Below, in pieces: positions 27,250 through 34,998 of a stretch of 64,000 nucleotides of DNA. Under the pieces are notes generated by a model. That model did no database searches. It was not told where the DNA came from and saw only the letters and a list, made by a program, of their open reading frames with translations. Origin of the DNA: Winogradskyella sp. (GTDB lineage: Bacteria; Bacteroidota; Bacteroidia; Flavobacteriales; Flavobacteriaceae); the NCBI RefSeq assembly GCF_013213835.1, contig NZ_JABSSU010000001.1, positions 310,001 through 374,000 on the forward strand, in the 5' to 3' direction. Positions within the stretch are counted from its first letter, which is position 1. Every line of letters starts with the position of its first letter. Position numbers and translations under genes: made by a program.

Positions 27250-29055
27250 ATGAAAAACTTTAATATATTTAATGTGTTATACACTAATTTGAAAACCGTC
27301 AGTTCGAGTTTTTTCGTGAAGAAAAAGTATCGAGAACAAGGTTTTTTTGGTTTAAAATTCGGTTTTCGATACAATTTTTCATCATCATTTTCTGAAAAAT
27401 CACTCAAACTGACGAATTATATCAATCCAGGGTTTATGCTGTTGATTGCTATGGTTACTTTCAACTCGTGTAAAGAAAAAAAACAGCCTGAGATTACTTC
27501 AGAAGAAAAAGCAATAGAACCAATAAACTGGAATAACGAAGTGATTTATCACGTAATGCAACGTAGTTTTTATGATAGTAATGGTGATTTACACGGTGAC
27601 TTAAATGGTTTTGTAGAAAAACTAGATTATTTGAAAGATTTGGGTGTAACTACCATTTTGTTTACACCTTTATATGAATCAGATTTTTATCATAATTACT
27701 TTCCTACGAATTATGAAAACATCGACCCAGAATACGGAACTAAAGATGATTACATCAATTTTGTAAAAGCAGTTCATAGAAAAGGATTGAAGTTTTTAAT
27801 GGATATGGAAACGCAATATGCCCAAAGTGGTAATATTTGGTTTGACGATTCGTACAAAAATCCGAAGTCTGAATATTCAGATTTTATTTATTACACAGAT
27901 TCTTTAAATCAGCATCCTGAGCAGATTTTTATGAAACCTAATTCGCCATTAAAAGATTTTAATCTGTGGCCAGACAAACAACGAAACATTGTTTTACTCG
28001 ACTTAAATCATCAAAAGGTCAAAGATTATATGATGAATTTTTACACCTATTGGGTTGACCCAAATAAAGATGGAAATTTTGATGATGGTGTTGACGGTTT
28101 TAGAATTGACCACATTATGGATGACCTTGATTACAAAGGCATTTTCGTGAATATGTATCAAGATTTCTGGAAACCAATTTTCACAGAATGTAAATCAATC
28201 AATCCTAATGTTTTTGTGCTTGGTGAGCAATCTAATTGGAATAATTATGGTGAAGAAATGGTAAGTAAAAGTGGTGCAGATGCAGCGTTTAGTTTTCCGT
28301 TGCGTTTTGCTTTAGCTGGCGAAGAAGGTACACACGATATGTATATTGACCCAACTTCAAAAGGTGTAAAAATGGACCCAAAACGTATTCATAATGAGTT
28401 AAAAGAAACAATGAAACGTTTTAGTGATAGTACGTTTTCGGTTAACTTTTTAGAAAATCACGATACGTCACGTTGGGCCTCGGTTGTAAATAATAATGAA
28501 GGTCAAAAACGTGTTGCTGCTGTTTTAAATGTGTTGTTACCAGGAATTCCATCTATTTATTACGGACAAGAATTAGGACTTACAGGTGTAAAGCAAGAGT
28601 ATGGTTCTGATGCTAATCATATTCCTGTTCGCGAAGCGTTTCCGTGGACTTCAAATTTTAATGATAAAGGAAATGCAGTGTGGTATAAAGATACTGGCGA
28701 ATGGTGGACGATTTCATTCTGGAATAATGAATCGGTTAAAGACTTTGCTGTAGAAACTCAAAAAGCAGATGCTAATTCACTTTGGAATCATTACAAATCC
28801 TTATTGAATTTAAGAACCAAACACGATGCTTTTAGATTGGGCAATTATGAACCTTTAGAAGTTGAAAATGAACATATTTTAGCGTTTAAAAGAACATATA
28901 GTAATGAAGCGTTTGTTGTAATGTTGAATGTGTCTGATGAAGAAGCGATAACTGATAATTTAGGTTTTAATGACACAGTTTATCATAAAAATTCAAAAAT
29001 TGAAGACGGAAAGTTAACGCTTGATGCTTATGGTTTTGTAATTGGAAAGCTGTAA
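27250..29055 (+). CDS. GH13 (alpha-amylase family) lipoprotein with disrupted N-terminus
   Basis: A 601-residue glycoside hydrolase family 13 protein. Catalytic regions: GVDGFRIDHIMDD with nucleophile Asp287, FVLGEQSNW with acid/base Glu326, and FLENHDTSRW with the transition-state Asp. Region I, normally D-x-x-x-N-H, is MDMETQYAQ, so the usual Asn/His are missing. ATG 27250 lies 3 bases after the GH127 stop, ideal for coupling, but residues 16-55 are encoded by an intergenic-type palindromic repeat. The lipoprotein signal GFMLLIAMVTFNSC (Cys74) comes only after it; ATG 27436 could be a working start. The glucan or other substrate is unknown. Confidence 0.82.
   Translation: MKNFNIFNVLYTNLKTVSSSFFVKKKYREQGFFGLKFGFRYNFSSSFSEKSLKLTNYINPGFMLLIAMVTFNSCKEKKQPEITSEEKAIEPINWNNEVIYHVMQRSFYDSNGDLHGDLNGFVEKLDYLKDLGVTTILFTPLYESDFYHNYFPTNYENIDPEYGTKDDYINFVKAVHRKGLKFLMDMETQYAQSGNIWFDDSYKNPKSEYSDFIYYTDSLNQHPEQIFMKPNSPLKDFNLWPDKQRNIVLLDLNHQKVKDYMMNFYTYWVDPNKDGNFDDGVDGFRIDHIMDDLDYKGIFVNMYQDFWKPIFTECKSINPNVFVLGEQSNWNNYGEEMVSKSGADAAFSFPLRFALAGEEGTHDMYIDPTSKGVKMDPKRIHNELKETMKRFSDSTFSVNFLENHDTSRWASVVNNNEGQKRVAAVLNVLLPGIPSIYYGQELGLTGVKQEYGSDANHIPVREAFPWTSNFNDKGNAVWYKDTGEWWTISFWNNESVKDFAVETQKADANSLWNHYKSLLNLRTKHDAFRLGNYEPLEVENEHILAFKRTYSNEAFVVMLNVSDEEAITDNLGFNDTVYHKNSKIEDGKLTLDAYGFVIGKL
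27297..27414. repeat. 118-bp palindromic intergenic-type repeat lying inside the GH13 reading frame
   Basis: The ends are inverted: CGTCAGTTCGAGT at the left and ACTCAAACTGACG at the right (one mismatch). Inner arms are also inverted: TATCGAGAAC against GTTTTCGATA. The arrangement matches mobile palindromic repeats scattered between genes in Flavobacteriaceae. Here it stays open in the GH13 frame. A related piece (GAGAACCAAG followed by T-rich stem) is at 60331-60409. Confidence 0.7.
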
Positions 29056-29520
29056 TCACTTTTTATGCGCAGGAACTAAATCGCTAGCATCTTTTTGTTT
29101 TTCTCTAATGGCTAATCTACAATAGTTTTTACCTGAGTTAGATTGCGATTCTAAAACAATAAGTTGACCACCAACAGCATTCATAAGTTGTCTGTCGTAG
29201 TTCATAAGCTTGTAGCAAGCCTCAACGTTTCCTGTACCTCTAAGCGGACAATGTAAGTGGATTTCGGTGTAAGCAGTGTCTTCTGAAGTGTCTTTAATTT
29301 TGAAATATTCTTGTCCATCTGGTGGCATCATAGCTTGCCAAGATTGCGCAAGTTCATTAAGTTGAGAAACAGGCTTTGGTTTGTTTAAAACGAGATTAAG
29401 TTTTGCTGACCGAGTCGTTAAAAATTGTGTTAACCCATTGAAGAATGAACGCTTAGAAAAGAAAGCGAATACACGTAATGTGGAATTGAATACAGCTTGT
29501 TTTTCTAAGTATTTCTTCAT
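29056..29520 (-). CDS. Conserved-looking protein of unknown function with paired cysteines
   Basis: A 154-residue cytosolic protein without signal peptide. The C-terminal half has an ordered look: HLHCPLRGTGNVEACYKLMN, then DRQLMNAVGGQLIVLES and NYCRLAIRE, with Cys at three spaced positions. That spacing recalls the ATC-hydrolase/V4R-like small-ligand fold, but I would not assign it. It is convergent with GH13 with no base between the two stop codons and is the only leftward gene inside the carbohydrate block apart from the AraC gene. It shares the absence of GATC. Confidence 0.6.
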   Translation of the reverse strand: MKKYLEKQAVFNSTLRVFAFFSKRSFFNGLTQFLTTRSAKLNLVLNKPKPVSQLNELAQSWQAMMPPDGQEYFKIKDTSEDTAYTEIHLHCPLRGTGNVEACYKLMNYDRQLMNAVGGQLIVLESQSNSGKNYCRLAIREKQKDASDLVPAHKK

Positions 29521-29590
29521 TTGAAGTTTAAAGACATTTAAATTTTAAGATATTAGTAGAGTAATTAAAAATAGAAAAAAACAACCTAAA

Positions 29591-31222
29591 ATGAAACTAA
29601 ATCATATCGTAAGCTTTTGTCTAATCGCAATATTGTTTGCTTGTAAAGAAAACAAATCAGAACCAAAGGAAGTTGCTGAAGCAAAGCAACCAAACATTGT
29701 TTTTATAATTACAGATGACCACGCATATCAGGCATTAAGTGCTTATGATGATAAACTGATTAAAACACCATATATAGACCGTTTAGCAAATGAAGGTATG
29801 TTGTTTCAAAAGGCATTCGTAACAAATTCTATTTGCTCGCCAAGTCGTGCAGTGGCACTTACAGGAAAGTTTAGTCATTTAAATAGTGTTCGAGATAATT
29901 TAGATGTGTTTGATACAACGCAAGTAACCTTTCCTAGATTACTTCAAAAAGCAGGTTACGAAACTGCAATTTACGGCAAATGGCATTTAAAATCAGAACC
30001 AAAAGGATTCGATTTCTGGGAAGTCTTACCAGACCAAGGTCATTATTACCATCCAGAGTTTTTAACACCTCAAGGTGAGATAAAAGAAAAAGGTTATGTA
30101 ACAGATGTTATTACAGATAAGGCGATTCATTACTTAGATAGTTTACGTACAGATAGTAAACCATTTATGTTAATGTACAATCACAAAGCACCTCATAGAC
30201 AATGGTGGCCATCAATGCACGATTTAGAAGATTTCAAGTATAAAAAGATTCCAGTGCCAGAAACTTTATTTGATGAATATAAAACCAAAAGTAAAGCGTC
30301 TGCTGAAGCCGAAATGCGAATTGCAGACCATATGGCTTTGAGTGCAGATAATAAAATTGCGCCAGAAATTTTAGACAAGTTGAACTATGAAGAATTTTTA
30401 GATTGGTATAAAAGCTCATATACAGAACGTTTCAATAGATTGAATGAAGCAGAGCAAGAACAATGGCAAAAAGTATATGGTCCAATTAACGAAGAGTTTT
30501 TGAAAAACTCACCAAAAGGACAAGCGCTTACACTTTGGAAATACCAACGCTATATGGAAGATTATCTTGGTGTTATTAAAAGTGTTGATAGAAATGTTGG
30601 TCGCTTGTTAGAGTATTTAGATGATAATAATTTAACCGAAAATACAATGGTGGTTTACACATCTGACCAAGGATTTTATTTAGGTGAACACGGTTGGTTT
30701 GATAAGCGTTTTATGTATGAAGAATCGTTTAGAACACCATTATTAATTCGTTATCCAAATCATATTAAAGCTGGAAGTGTCAATACAGATTTAGTTCAGA
30801 ACATCGATTTTGCTTCAACAGTATTAGATGTTGCAGATGTTGAAATTCCAAAAGATATGCAAGGTTTAAGCTTAACACCATTGTTTGAAGGAAACAACAA
30901 AGATTGGCGAGATGCATTGTATTACCATTATTATGAATATCCAGGTATTCATATGGTAAAGCGTCATTATGGTGTAAGAACAGAACGTTATAAACTTATT
31001 AGATTTTATTATAACATTGAAGCTTGGGAATTATACGATTTAGAAAAAGACCCTCAAGAAATGAATAACGTTTATGACAATCCAGATTATGCTGAAGTTC
31101 AAAAACAAATGCATAAACGCTTAGAAGAATTAAGAGTTCAGTATAATGATGCTTCAGATAGACTTAACCAAAAATGGATAGATAGCGACATTAAACGACT
31201 AAAAAGTTTGGGTTGGTATTAG
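29591..31222 (+). CDS. Sulfatase (formylglycine-dependent), lipoprotein
   Basis: A 543-residue type I sulfatase that removes sulfate esters from sugars. Lipobox Cys18 (LIAILFAC), metal ligands in FIITDDHAY (Asp42, Asp43), and the maturation site ICSPSRAVALTGK with Cys82 as the residue converted to formylglycine (C-x-P-S-R). YGKWHL and the later TSDQGFYLGEHGW carry further metal/substrate ligands. It implies that the target of this cluster is a sulfated glycan, typical of marine algae. A sulfatase-maturing enzyme is not in the window. Followed by a strong terminator at 31251. Confidence 0.93.
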   Translation: MKLNHIVSFCLIAILFACKENKSEPKEVAEAKQPNIVFIITDDHAYQALSAYDDKLIKTPYIDRLANEGMLFQKAFVTNSICSPSRAVALTGKFSHLNSVRDNLDVFDTTQVTFPRLLQKAGYETAIYGKWHLKSEPKGFDFWEVLPDQGHYYHPEFLTPQGEIKEKGYVTDVITDKAIHYLDSLRTDSKPFMLMYNHKAPHRQWWPSMHDLEDFKYKKIPVPETLFDEYKTKSKASAEAEMRIADHMALSADNKIAPEILDKLNYEEFLDWYKSSYTERFNRLNEAEQEQWQKVYGPINEEFLKNSPKGQALTLWKYQRYMEDYLGVIKSVDRNVGRLLEYLDDNNLTENTMVVYTSDQGFYLGEHGWFDKRFMYEESFRTPLLIRYPNHIKAGSVNTDLVQNIDFASTVLDVADVEIPKDMQGLSLTPLFEGNNKDWRDALYYHYYEYPGIHMVKRHYGVRTERYKLIRFYYNIEAWELYDLEKDPQEMNNVYDNPDYAEVQKQMHKRLEELRVQYNDASDRLNQKWIDSDIKRLKSLGWY

Positions 31223-31250
31223 TAAGATAAACGAGATAAAAAAAGTATAA

Positions 31251-31294
31251 AGTCGAATACTTTGATAATAATGATTAAAGTATTCGACTCTTTA
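31251..31294. terminator. Bidirectional terminator between sulfatase and lipoprotein genes
   Basis: A 13-bp perfect stem AGTCGAATACTTT (31251-31263) / AAAGTATTCGACT (31277-31289) lies between convergent genes, with T-rich sequence on the plus side and AAA on the other. It also marks the right side of the GATC-poor block. Confidence 0.8.
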
Positions 31295-31303
31295 TTAAGT
31301 CAT

Positions 31304-31786
31304 TTATTCAACTCTTACATAATTTTCAGAATAAATTCTATTACCATCTTCATCTAATTCAATTTGTTGAAAACGGTCATCTTCAAGAGTTAATTCGAAA
31401 ATAAATTCTTTTTTAATAGCAATGACCTGATCCATTTCTGTAGATCCAAAATCGAGTATTTCAGTTAGACTTTGGCCATCATATTTATACGTGCCATAAC
31501 CAAACCATTCAGATGAATCAGCAGGTCTGTGTTTGCACCACATAACTTTTGTGTCTGAATACATTTTGAGCTGTCGGAATTCTGGATTTATCGTAAAAGA
31601 ATCAACAACAACATTATCAACATAATTATAAAATCCGGTAAGTTCCCAAGTGCCTTTTAAGTCTTTAAAATTTTCAGATATTTCTGCCTTATCGATTTGG
31701 TTATTTTTCAAATCATTGTTCATCTCATTTTTACATGAAAACATTAAAAATAAAGAGACACAGAGTATTAATACTGATGATTTCAT
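31304..31786 (-). CDS. Lipocalin-like lipoprotein
   Basis: A 160-residue predicted lipoprotein: signal SVLILCVSLFLMFSC with Cys18, then a polar linker and a small beta-domain starting LKGTWELTGFYNYV. The G-x-W-E opening and repeating strands match the lipocalin-like lipoproteins of this family; no ligand or catalytic residues are evident. Convergent with the sulfatase across a terminator, and divergent from trxB. GATC sites reappear within it, so it appears to be outside the acquired block. Confidence 0.7.
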   Translation of the reverse strand: MKSSVLILCVSLFLMFSCKNEMNNDLKNNQIDKAEISENFKDLKGTWELTGFYNYVDNVVVDSFTINPEFRQLKMYSDTKVMWCKHRPADSSEWFGYGTYKYDGQSLTEILDFGSTEMDQVIAIKKEFIFELTLEDDRFQQIELDEDGNRIYSENYVRVE

Positions 31787-31915
31787 AATGTGCTATTTTA
31801 GATTTTCAACTCCATTAAATTAAGAAAATATTCTGACAAAATGAAGCCATTAGAAATTATTATGCCATCATAACAAGTGTTGATAACTTCTAAGTAAGGA
31901 TTTATACAAAAAACC

Positions 31916-31923
31916 TACTTTTG
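31916..31923 (+). promoter_or_regulatory. Predicted -7 element for trxB
   Basis: TACTTTTG is an exact TAnnTTTG match ending 21 bases before ATG 31945. It overlaps the alternative in-frame TTG at 31921, which argues against that start. Confidence 0.55.
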
Positions 31924-31944
31924 TTTAGTAACAAATTAAAAGAT

Positions 31945-32928
31945 ATGTCAGATACTATAGAAAAGGTAAAATGTTTAATTATTGGTTCTGGTCCTGCAGG
32001 TTATACAGCTGCAATTTATGCGTCTAGAGCAAATATGAGTCCTGTGTTGTATCAAGGCGAGCAACCGGGCGGACAATTAACCACAACAAATGATGTTGAG
32101 AATTTTCCAGGATATCCAGATGGAATTACAGGACCTGAGATGATGATACAATTACAAAAACAAGCAGAACGTTTTGGTACTGATGTGCGTCATGGTTGGA
32201 TTACTAAAGTTGATTTTTCCGCAGATGTACACAAGGTTTGGGTTAATGGTGAAAAAGAAATACATGCTTCAACAGTTATAATATCTACTGGTGCTTCGGC
32301 AAAATATTTAGGCTTACCATCTGAACAAAAGTATTTAAAACTTGGTGGAGGAGTATCAGCTTGTGCAGTTTGTGATGGTTTCTTTTACAGAAATCAAGAG
32401 GTTGTGATAGTTGGTGCTGGTGATTCTGCATGCGAAGAAGCACATTATTTATCTAAATTATGTAAGAAGGTGACGATGCTAGTAAGACGTGATGAATTTA
32501 GAGCATCAAAAATTATGGCTAATCGTGTAATGAATACAGAGAACATTGAAATTCTTTATAACACTGAAACTGATGAGGTTTTAGGAGATGGACAATTGGT
32601 GACTGGTGTTAGAGTGTTTAATAATCAGACCAATGAAAAATGGGAAATACCTGCAACAGGTTTCTTTGTGGCAATAGGACATAAACCTAATACAGACATT
32701 TTTAAGGATTATTTAGAATTAGATGAAACAGGATATATTATCAATGCAGTTCCTGGGACAAGTAAAACTAACGTTGAAGGAGTATTTGTAAGTGGAGATG
32801 CTGCCGACCATGTGTACAGACAAGCAATTACCGCTGCAGGAACAGGTTGTATGGCGGCATTAGATGCAGAACGCTATCTTGCGGCTAAAGAAGCTGATTT
32901 TGAAGTATCCACTCCATCTTATAATTAA
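31945..32928 (+). CDS. trxB: Thioredoxin-disulfide reductase
   Basis: FAD/NADPH flavoenzyme reducing thioredoxin. From ATG 31945 it has 327 residues. FAD-binding GSGPAGYTAAIYASRA, the redox pair CAVCDG, the NADPH-binding GAGDSACEEA and the C-terminal FAD motif GVFVSGDAADHVYRQ are present. The start is set by the promoter position and by the homologous MSDTIEKVKCLIIGSG opening. Monocistronic, closed by a terminator at 32964. Confidence 0.96.
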   Translation: MSDTIEKVKCLIIGSGPAGYTAAIYASRANMSPVLYQGEQPGGQLTTTNDVENFPGYPDGITGPEMMIQLQKQAERFGTDVRHGWITKVDFSADVHKVWVNGEKEIHASTVIISTGASAKYLGLPSEQKYLKLGGGVSACAVCDGFFYRNQEVVIVGAGDSACEEAHYLSKLCKKVTMLVRRDEFRASKIMANRVMNTENIEILYNTETDEVLGDGQLVTGVRVFNNQTNEKWEIPATGFFVAIGHKPNTDIFKDYLELDETGYIINAVPGTSKTNVEGVFVSGDAADHVYRQAITAAGTGCMAALDAERYLAAKEADFEVSTPSYN

Positions 32929-32963
32929 TGATATTCTAAATTAAATTTGAGGAATGAAATATA

Positions 32964-32992
32964 AAAGCCGAAGCATTGCTTCGGCTTTATTG
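32964..32992 (+). terminator. Terminator after trxB
   Basis: AAAGCCGAAGC-att-GCTTCGGCTTT followed by ATTG and a T-rich stretch; an 11-bp stem. It can also serve the convergent GIN gene in the other direction. Confidence 0.8.
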
Positions 32993-33012
32993 TTTATACA
33001 AAATAAATTCTT

Positions 33013-33840
33013 TTATCGCTTCTTCTTTTGAAGCTTAGCAGTATCTTCAAACTTAGAAATGGTAATTGCAGGCGAACCGTATAAATATACTTCACTATCA
33101 CCAGAAACTGCCAGTGCAATGCTTTCTGATGCATCGATTGTTAAATCACTATTGTTTTCGAGCAAGGCATCAACAGATTTTGCGGTAAACTTAGCACCAT
33201 TGAAATTTGCAGAGTTATCTAGTCGTATTGTTGAGTTGTTACTTGTACCTTCAATTGAAGCATCAGATCTTAGGTACAAATCAAAATCAGCTACTTTACT
33301 ATTAATTAATGCATCAAGTTTCGAATTTCCATTTAATTCAATTTTAGTAGAATCTGCTGTAAGGTTTAATCTCGATTTAGATTTCCCTTCACTTATAAAA
33401 CTGAAGCTTCTAGCCTTAATATTTAAGTAAGCACGAGAATTATCTAATGTGGATAATGATGCATCATTTAACTCCATAGAAGTAAGTGATCTGACTTCGC
33501 CATCACTTGTTAGTTTAATATCCGTCAGACTATCGCCATAATTTACTGTAATGTTTAATTTTTTCTTGGAAGTGATTCTCATGGTTTTTGAGAAGCTAAG
33601 AACTCCATCAACTACATTGAACTGAATAACATCATGAAGATTGTCATCAGTTTCAATTTCTACTGACGGTTTACTATTATAAACAATCTCAATAGAAAAG
33701 TCTTCACCTATTTCAAGCGTATGAAAGTCATCAATGTAAGTTTGTTTAATGGTAACATTTCTGTCTCCTTTTATTTTTTCTTGAGCTATTGACGACATAG
33801 CTAGCATTAAAGAAAAAAGAATAAGTAATGATTTTTTCAT
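33013..33840 (-). CDS. GIN domain (DUF2807) exported protein
   Basis: A 275-residue secreted protein: signal KKSLLILFSLMLAMSSIAQ, then a right-handed beta-helix-like GIN domain built of short repeated strands (KLNITVNYGD, VRSLTSMELNDASLSTLDNS, SKLDALINSKVADFDLYL and similar). The usual opening IKGDRNVTIKQTYIDDFHTLEI is present. GIN proteins are common envelope proteins of unknown function in Bacteroidota, usually near PspC/PadR as here. Soluble or peripheral rather than lipidated, unlike its neighbour. A terminator separates it from the upstream GIN lipoprotein gene. Confidence 0.85.
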   Translation of the reverse strand: MKKSLLILFSLMLAMSSIAQEKIKGDRNVTIKQTYIDDFHTLEIGEDFSIEIVYNSKPSVEIETDDNLHDVIQFNVVDGVLSFSKTMRITSKKKLNITVNYGDSLTDIKLTSDGEVRSLTSMELNDASLSTLDNSRAYLNIKARSFSFISEGKSKSRLNLTADSTKIELNGNSKLDALINSKVADFDLYLRSDASIEGTSNNSTIRLDNSANFNGAKFTAKSVDALLENNSDLTIDASESIALAVSGDSEVYLYGSPAITISKFEDTAKLQKKKR

Positions 33841-33924
33841 CTATATAAATCTTTTAACCACAAATTAGACACTTTTTTTTAGATTATGTCACTAATGGTG
33901 GTGTTTAAACAAATATATACAAAA

Positions 33925-33966
33925 ACCGTCCCAAAAATCATAAAGATTTTGAAACGGTCCATTTTT
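33925..33966 (-). terminator. Terminator between the two GIN-domain genes
   Basis: On the minus strand GGACCGTTTCAAAATC pairs imperfectly with GATTTTTGGGACGG and is followed by TTTTTG. It should end the PspC-GIN lipoprotein transcript. Confidence 0.6.
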
Positions 33967-34026
33967 GATTGGTTTTTTCTAATGTAAAAGATAAATAATT
34001 ATCTCATTACTATGTTGTCCAACAAC

Positions 34027-34755
34027 TTAGTTCGCTCTAACACTACCAGATGAGCTATCTGATTTTTCAACGCGTTCTGGGTTACCAGAATATCTAATAT
34101 CACCACCACTACTAGCTCTTGCGGTTAGCGCTTTTGAAGTATTTATTTGAATCCGTGCACCACTACTTGCTTTCGCTGTAGTAGATTCTGCTTTAAGGCT
34201 AGATGCACTAATATTACTGCCACTAGATGCTTCCGTCATTAATGAAACTGTATTGCCGTCTAATTGTATGTTTCCGCCACTTGAGGAATCGCAAATAAGT
34301 GTATTTGTATCTACATCAAGTTTAATATTTGCGCCACTAGAAGACTTTATTTCTAAATCTTCAGAATTAATAGTGTTGTTAGAATAGACACTGCTTCCGC
34401 TACTTGCTTTAATTCTATTAATGTCTGGGAAACTAACGTAAATTTTACGTGAGGCAGCTCTCCTGATGTTCTTGGTTGAGAATATTTTTAATTCGCCATT
34501 GTCTACCTCTGTAACAATTAGTTCTTGCAAGTTTTCATCTGCTTCAACTGTTATTTCTGCGTCATTGCTCTGTGTAATATAAAGCTCTAAACCTTGACTA
34601 ACTTTTACCGCGTTAAAATTCCCTTCAACATCTCTCTCAGAAGTTACAACATTTCTGTCTCCGTCAATACCTTCTCCAAAATTCATTGAGAAGTTACATG
34701 ATAGCATCAATAAACTTATAATGCTTGTTACTACAATTCTAACTAGTGTACTCAT
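34027..34755 (-). CDS. GIN domain (DUF2807) lipoprotein
   Basis: A 242-residue lipoprotein: signal ISLLMLSC (Cys19), then the GIN opening GIDGDRNVVTSERDVEGNF and a Ser/Gly-rich repetitive beta-helix with many S-S-G turns (IKASSGSSVYS, IKSSSGANIKL, CDSSSGGNIQL, TEASSGSNISA, AKASSGARIQI, ARASSGGDIRY). This roughly 20-residue periodicity is striking and would stack as a helix. Upstream, 243 bases contain an ATTG microsatellite and an inverted repeat. It follows the PspC gene in the same direction. Confidence 0.88.
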   Translation of the reverse strand: MSTLVRIVVTSIISLLMLSCNFSMNFGEGIDGDRNVVTSERDVEGNFNAVKVSQGLELYITQSNDAEITVEADENLQELIVTEVDNGELKIFSTKNIRRAASRKIYVSFPDINRIKASSGSSVYSNNTINSEDLEIKSSSGANIKLDVDTNTLICDSSSGGNIQLDGNTVSLMTEASSGSNISASSLKAESTTAKASSGARIQINTSKALTARASSGGDIRYSGNPERVEKSDSSSGSVRAN

Positions 34756-34802
34756 TTTTTAGTGTATTATGATTTGTTTTTTTGATTGATTTTCACCTTT
34801 GC

Positions 34803-34843
34803 CTTAGCAATACCATATTCTGATTGGTTTTGATATTGCTAAG
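34803..34843. promoter_or_regulatory. 10-bp inverted repeat upstream of the GIN lipoprotein gene
   Basis: CTTAGCAATA (34803-34812) and TATTGCTAAG (34834-34843) are perfect inverted repeats 21 bases apart, about 50 to 90 bases ahead of the start codon at 34755. Could be an operator or an mRNA stem; it sits beside the tetranucleotide repeat. Confidence 0.35.
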
Positions 34844-34857
34844 CAATAGTGACTTGG

Positions 34858-34891
<34 letters not shown>

Positions 34892-34998
34892 CGTTTTTCT
34901 TGTGGTGAATTTATTTCAGTATGTTTTTGATGATTCAAATATCAGCAGTTCCTTCAAAATGTTAAACTAAAAGTCACTGAACTGTCGTTATTTGTTTC

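Noticed and set aside
22444-31300. Integrase-type attachment duplication of the tRNA-Pro 3' end at the right border of the block
   Set aside because: No copy of the tRNA T-arm/acceptor sequence is visible around 31222-31300 and no integrase gene is in the block; acquisition is argued from GATC absence only.
31921-31945. TTG 31921 as trxB start
   Set aside because: It overlaps the -7 promoter element and adds residues not part of the flavoprotein N-terminus.
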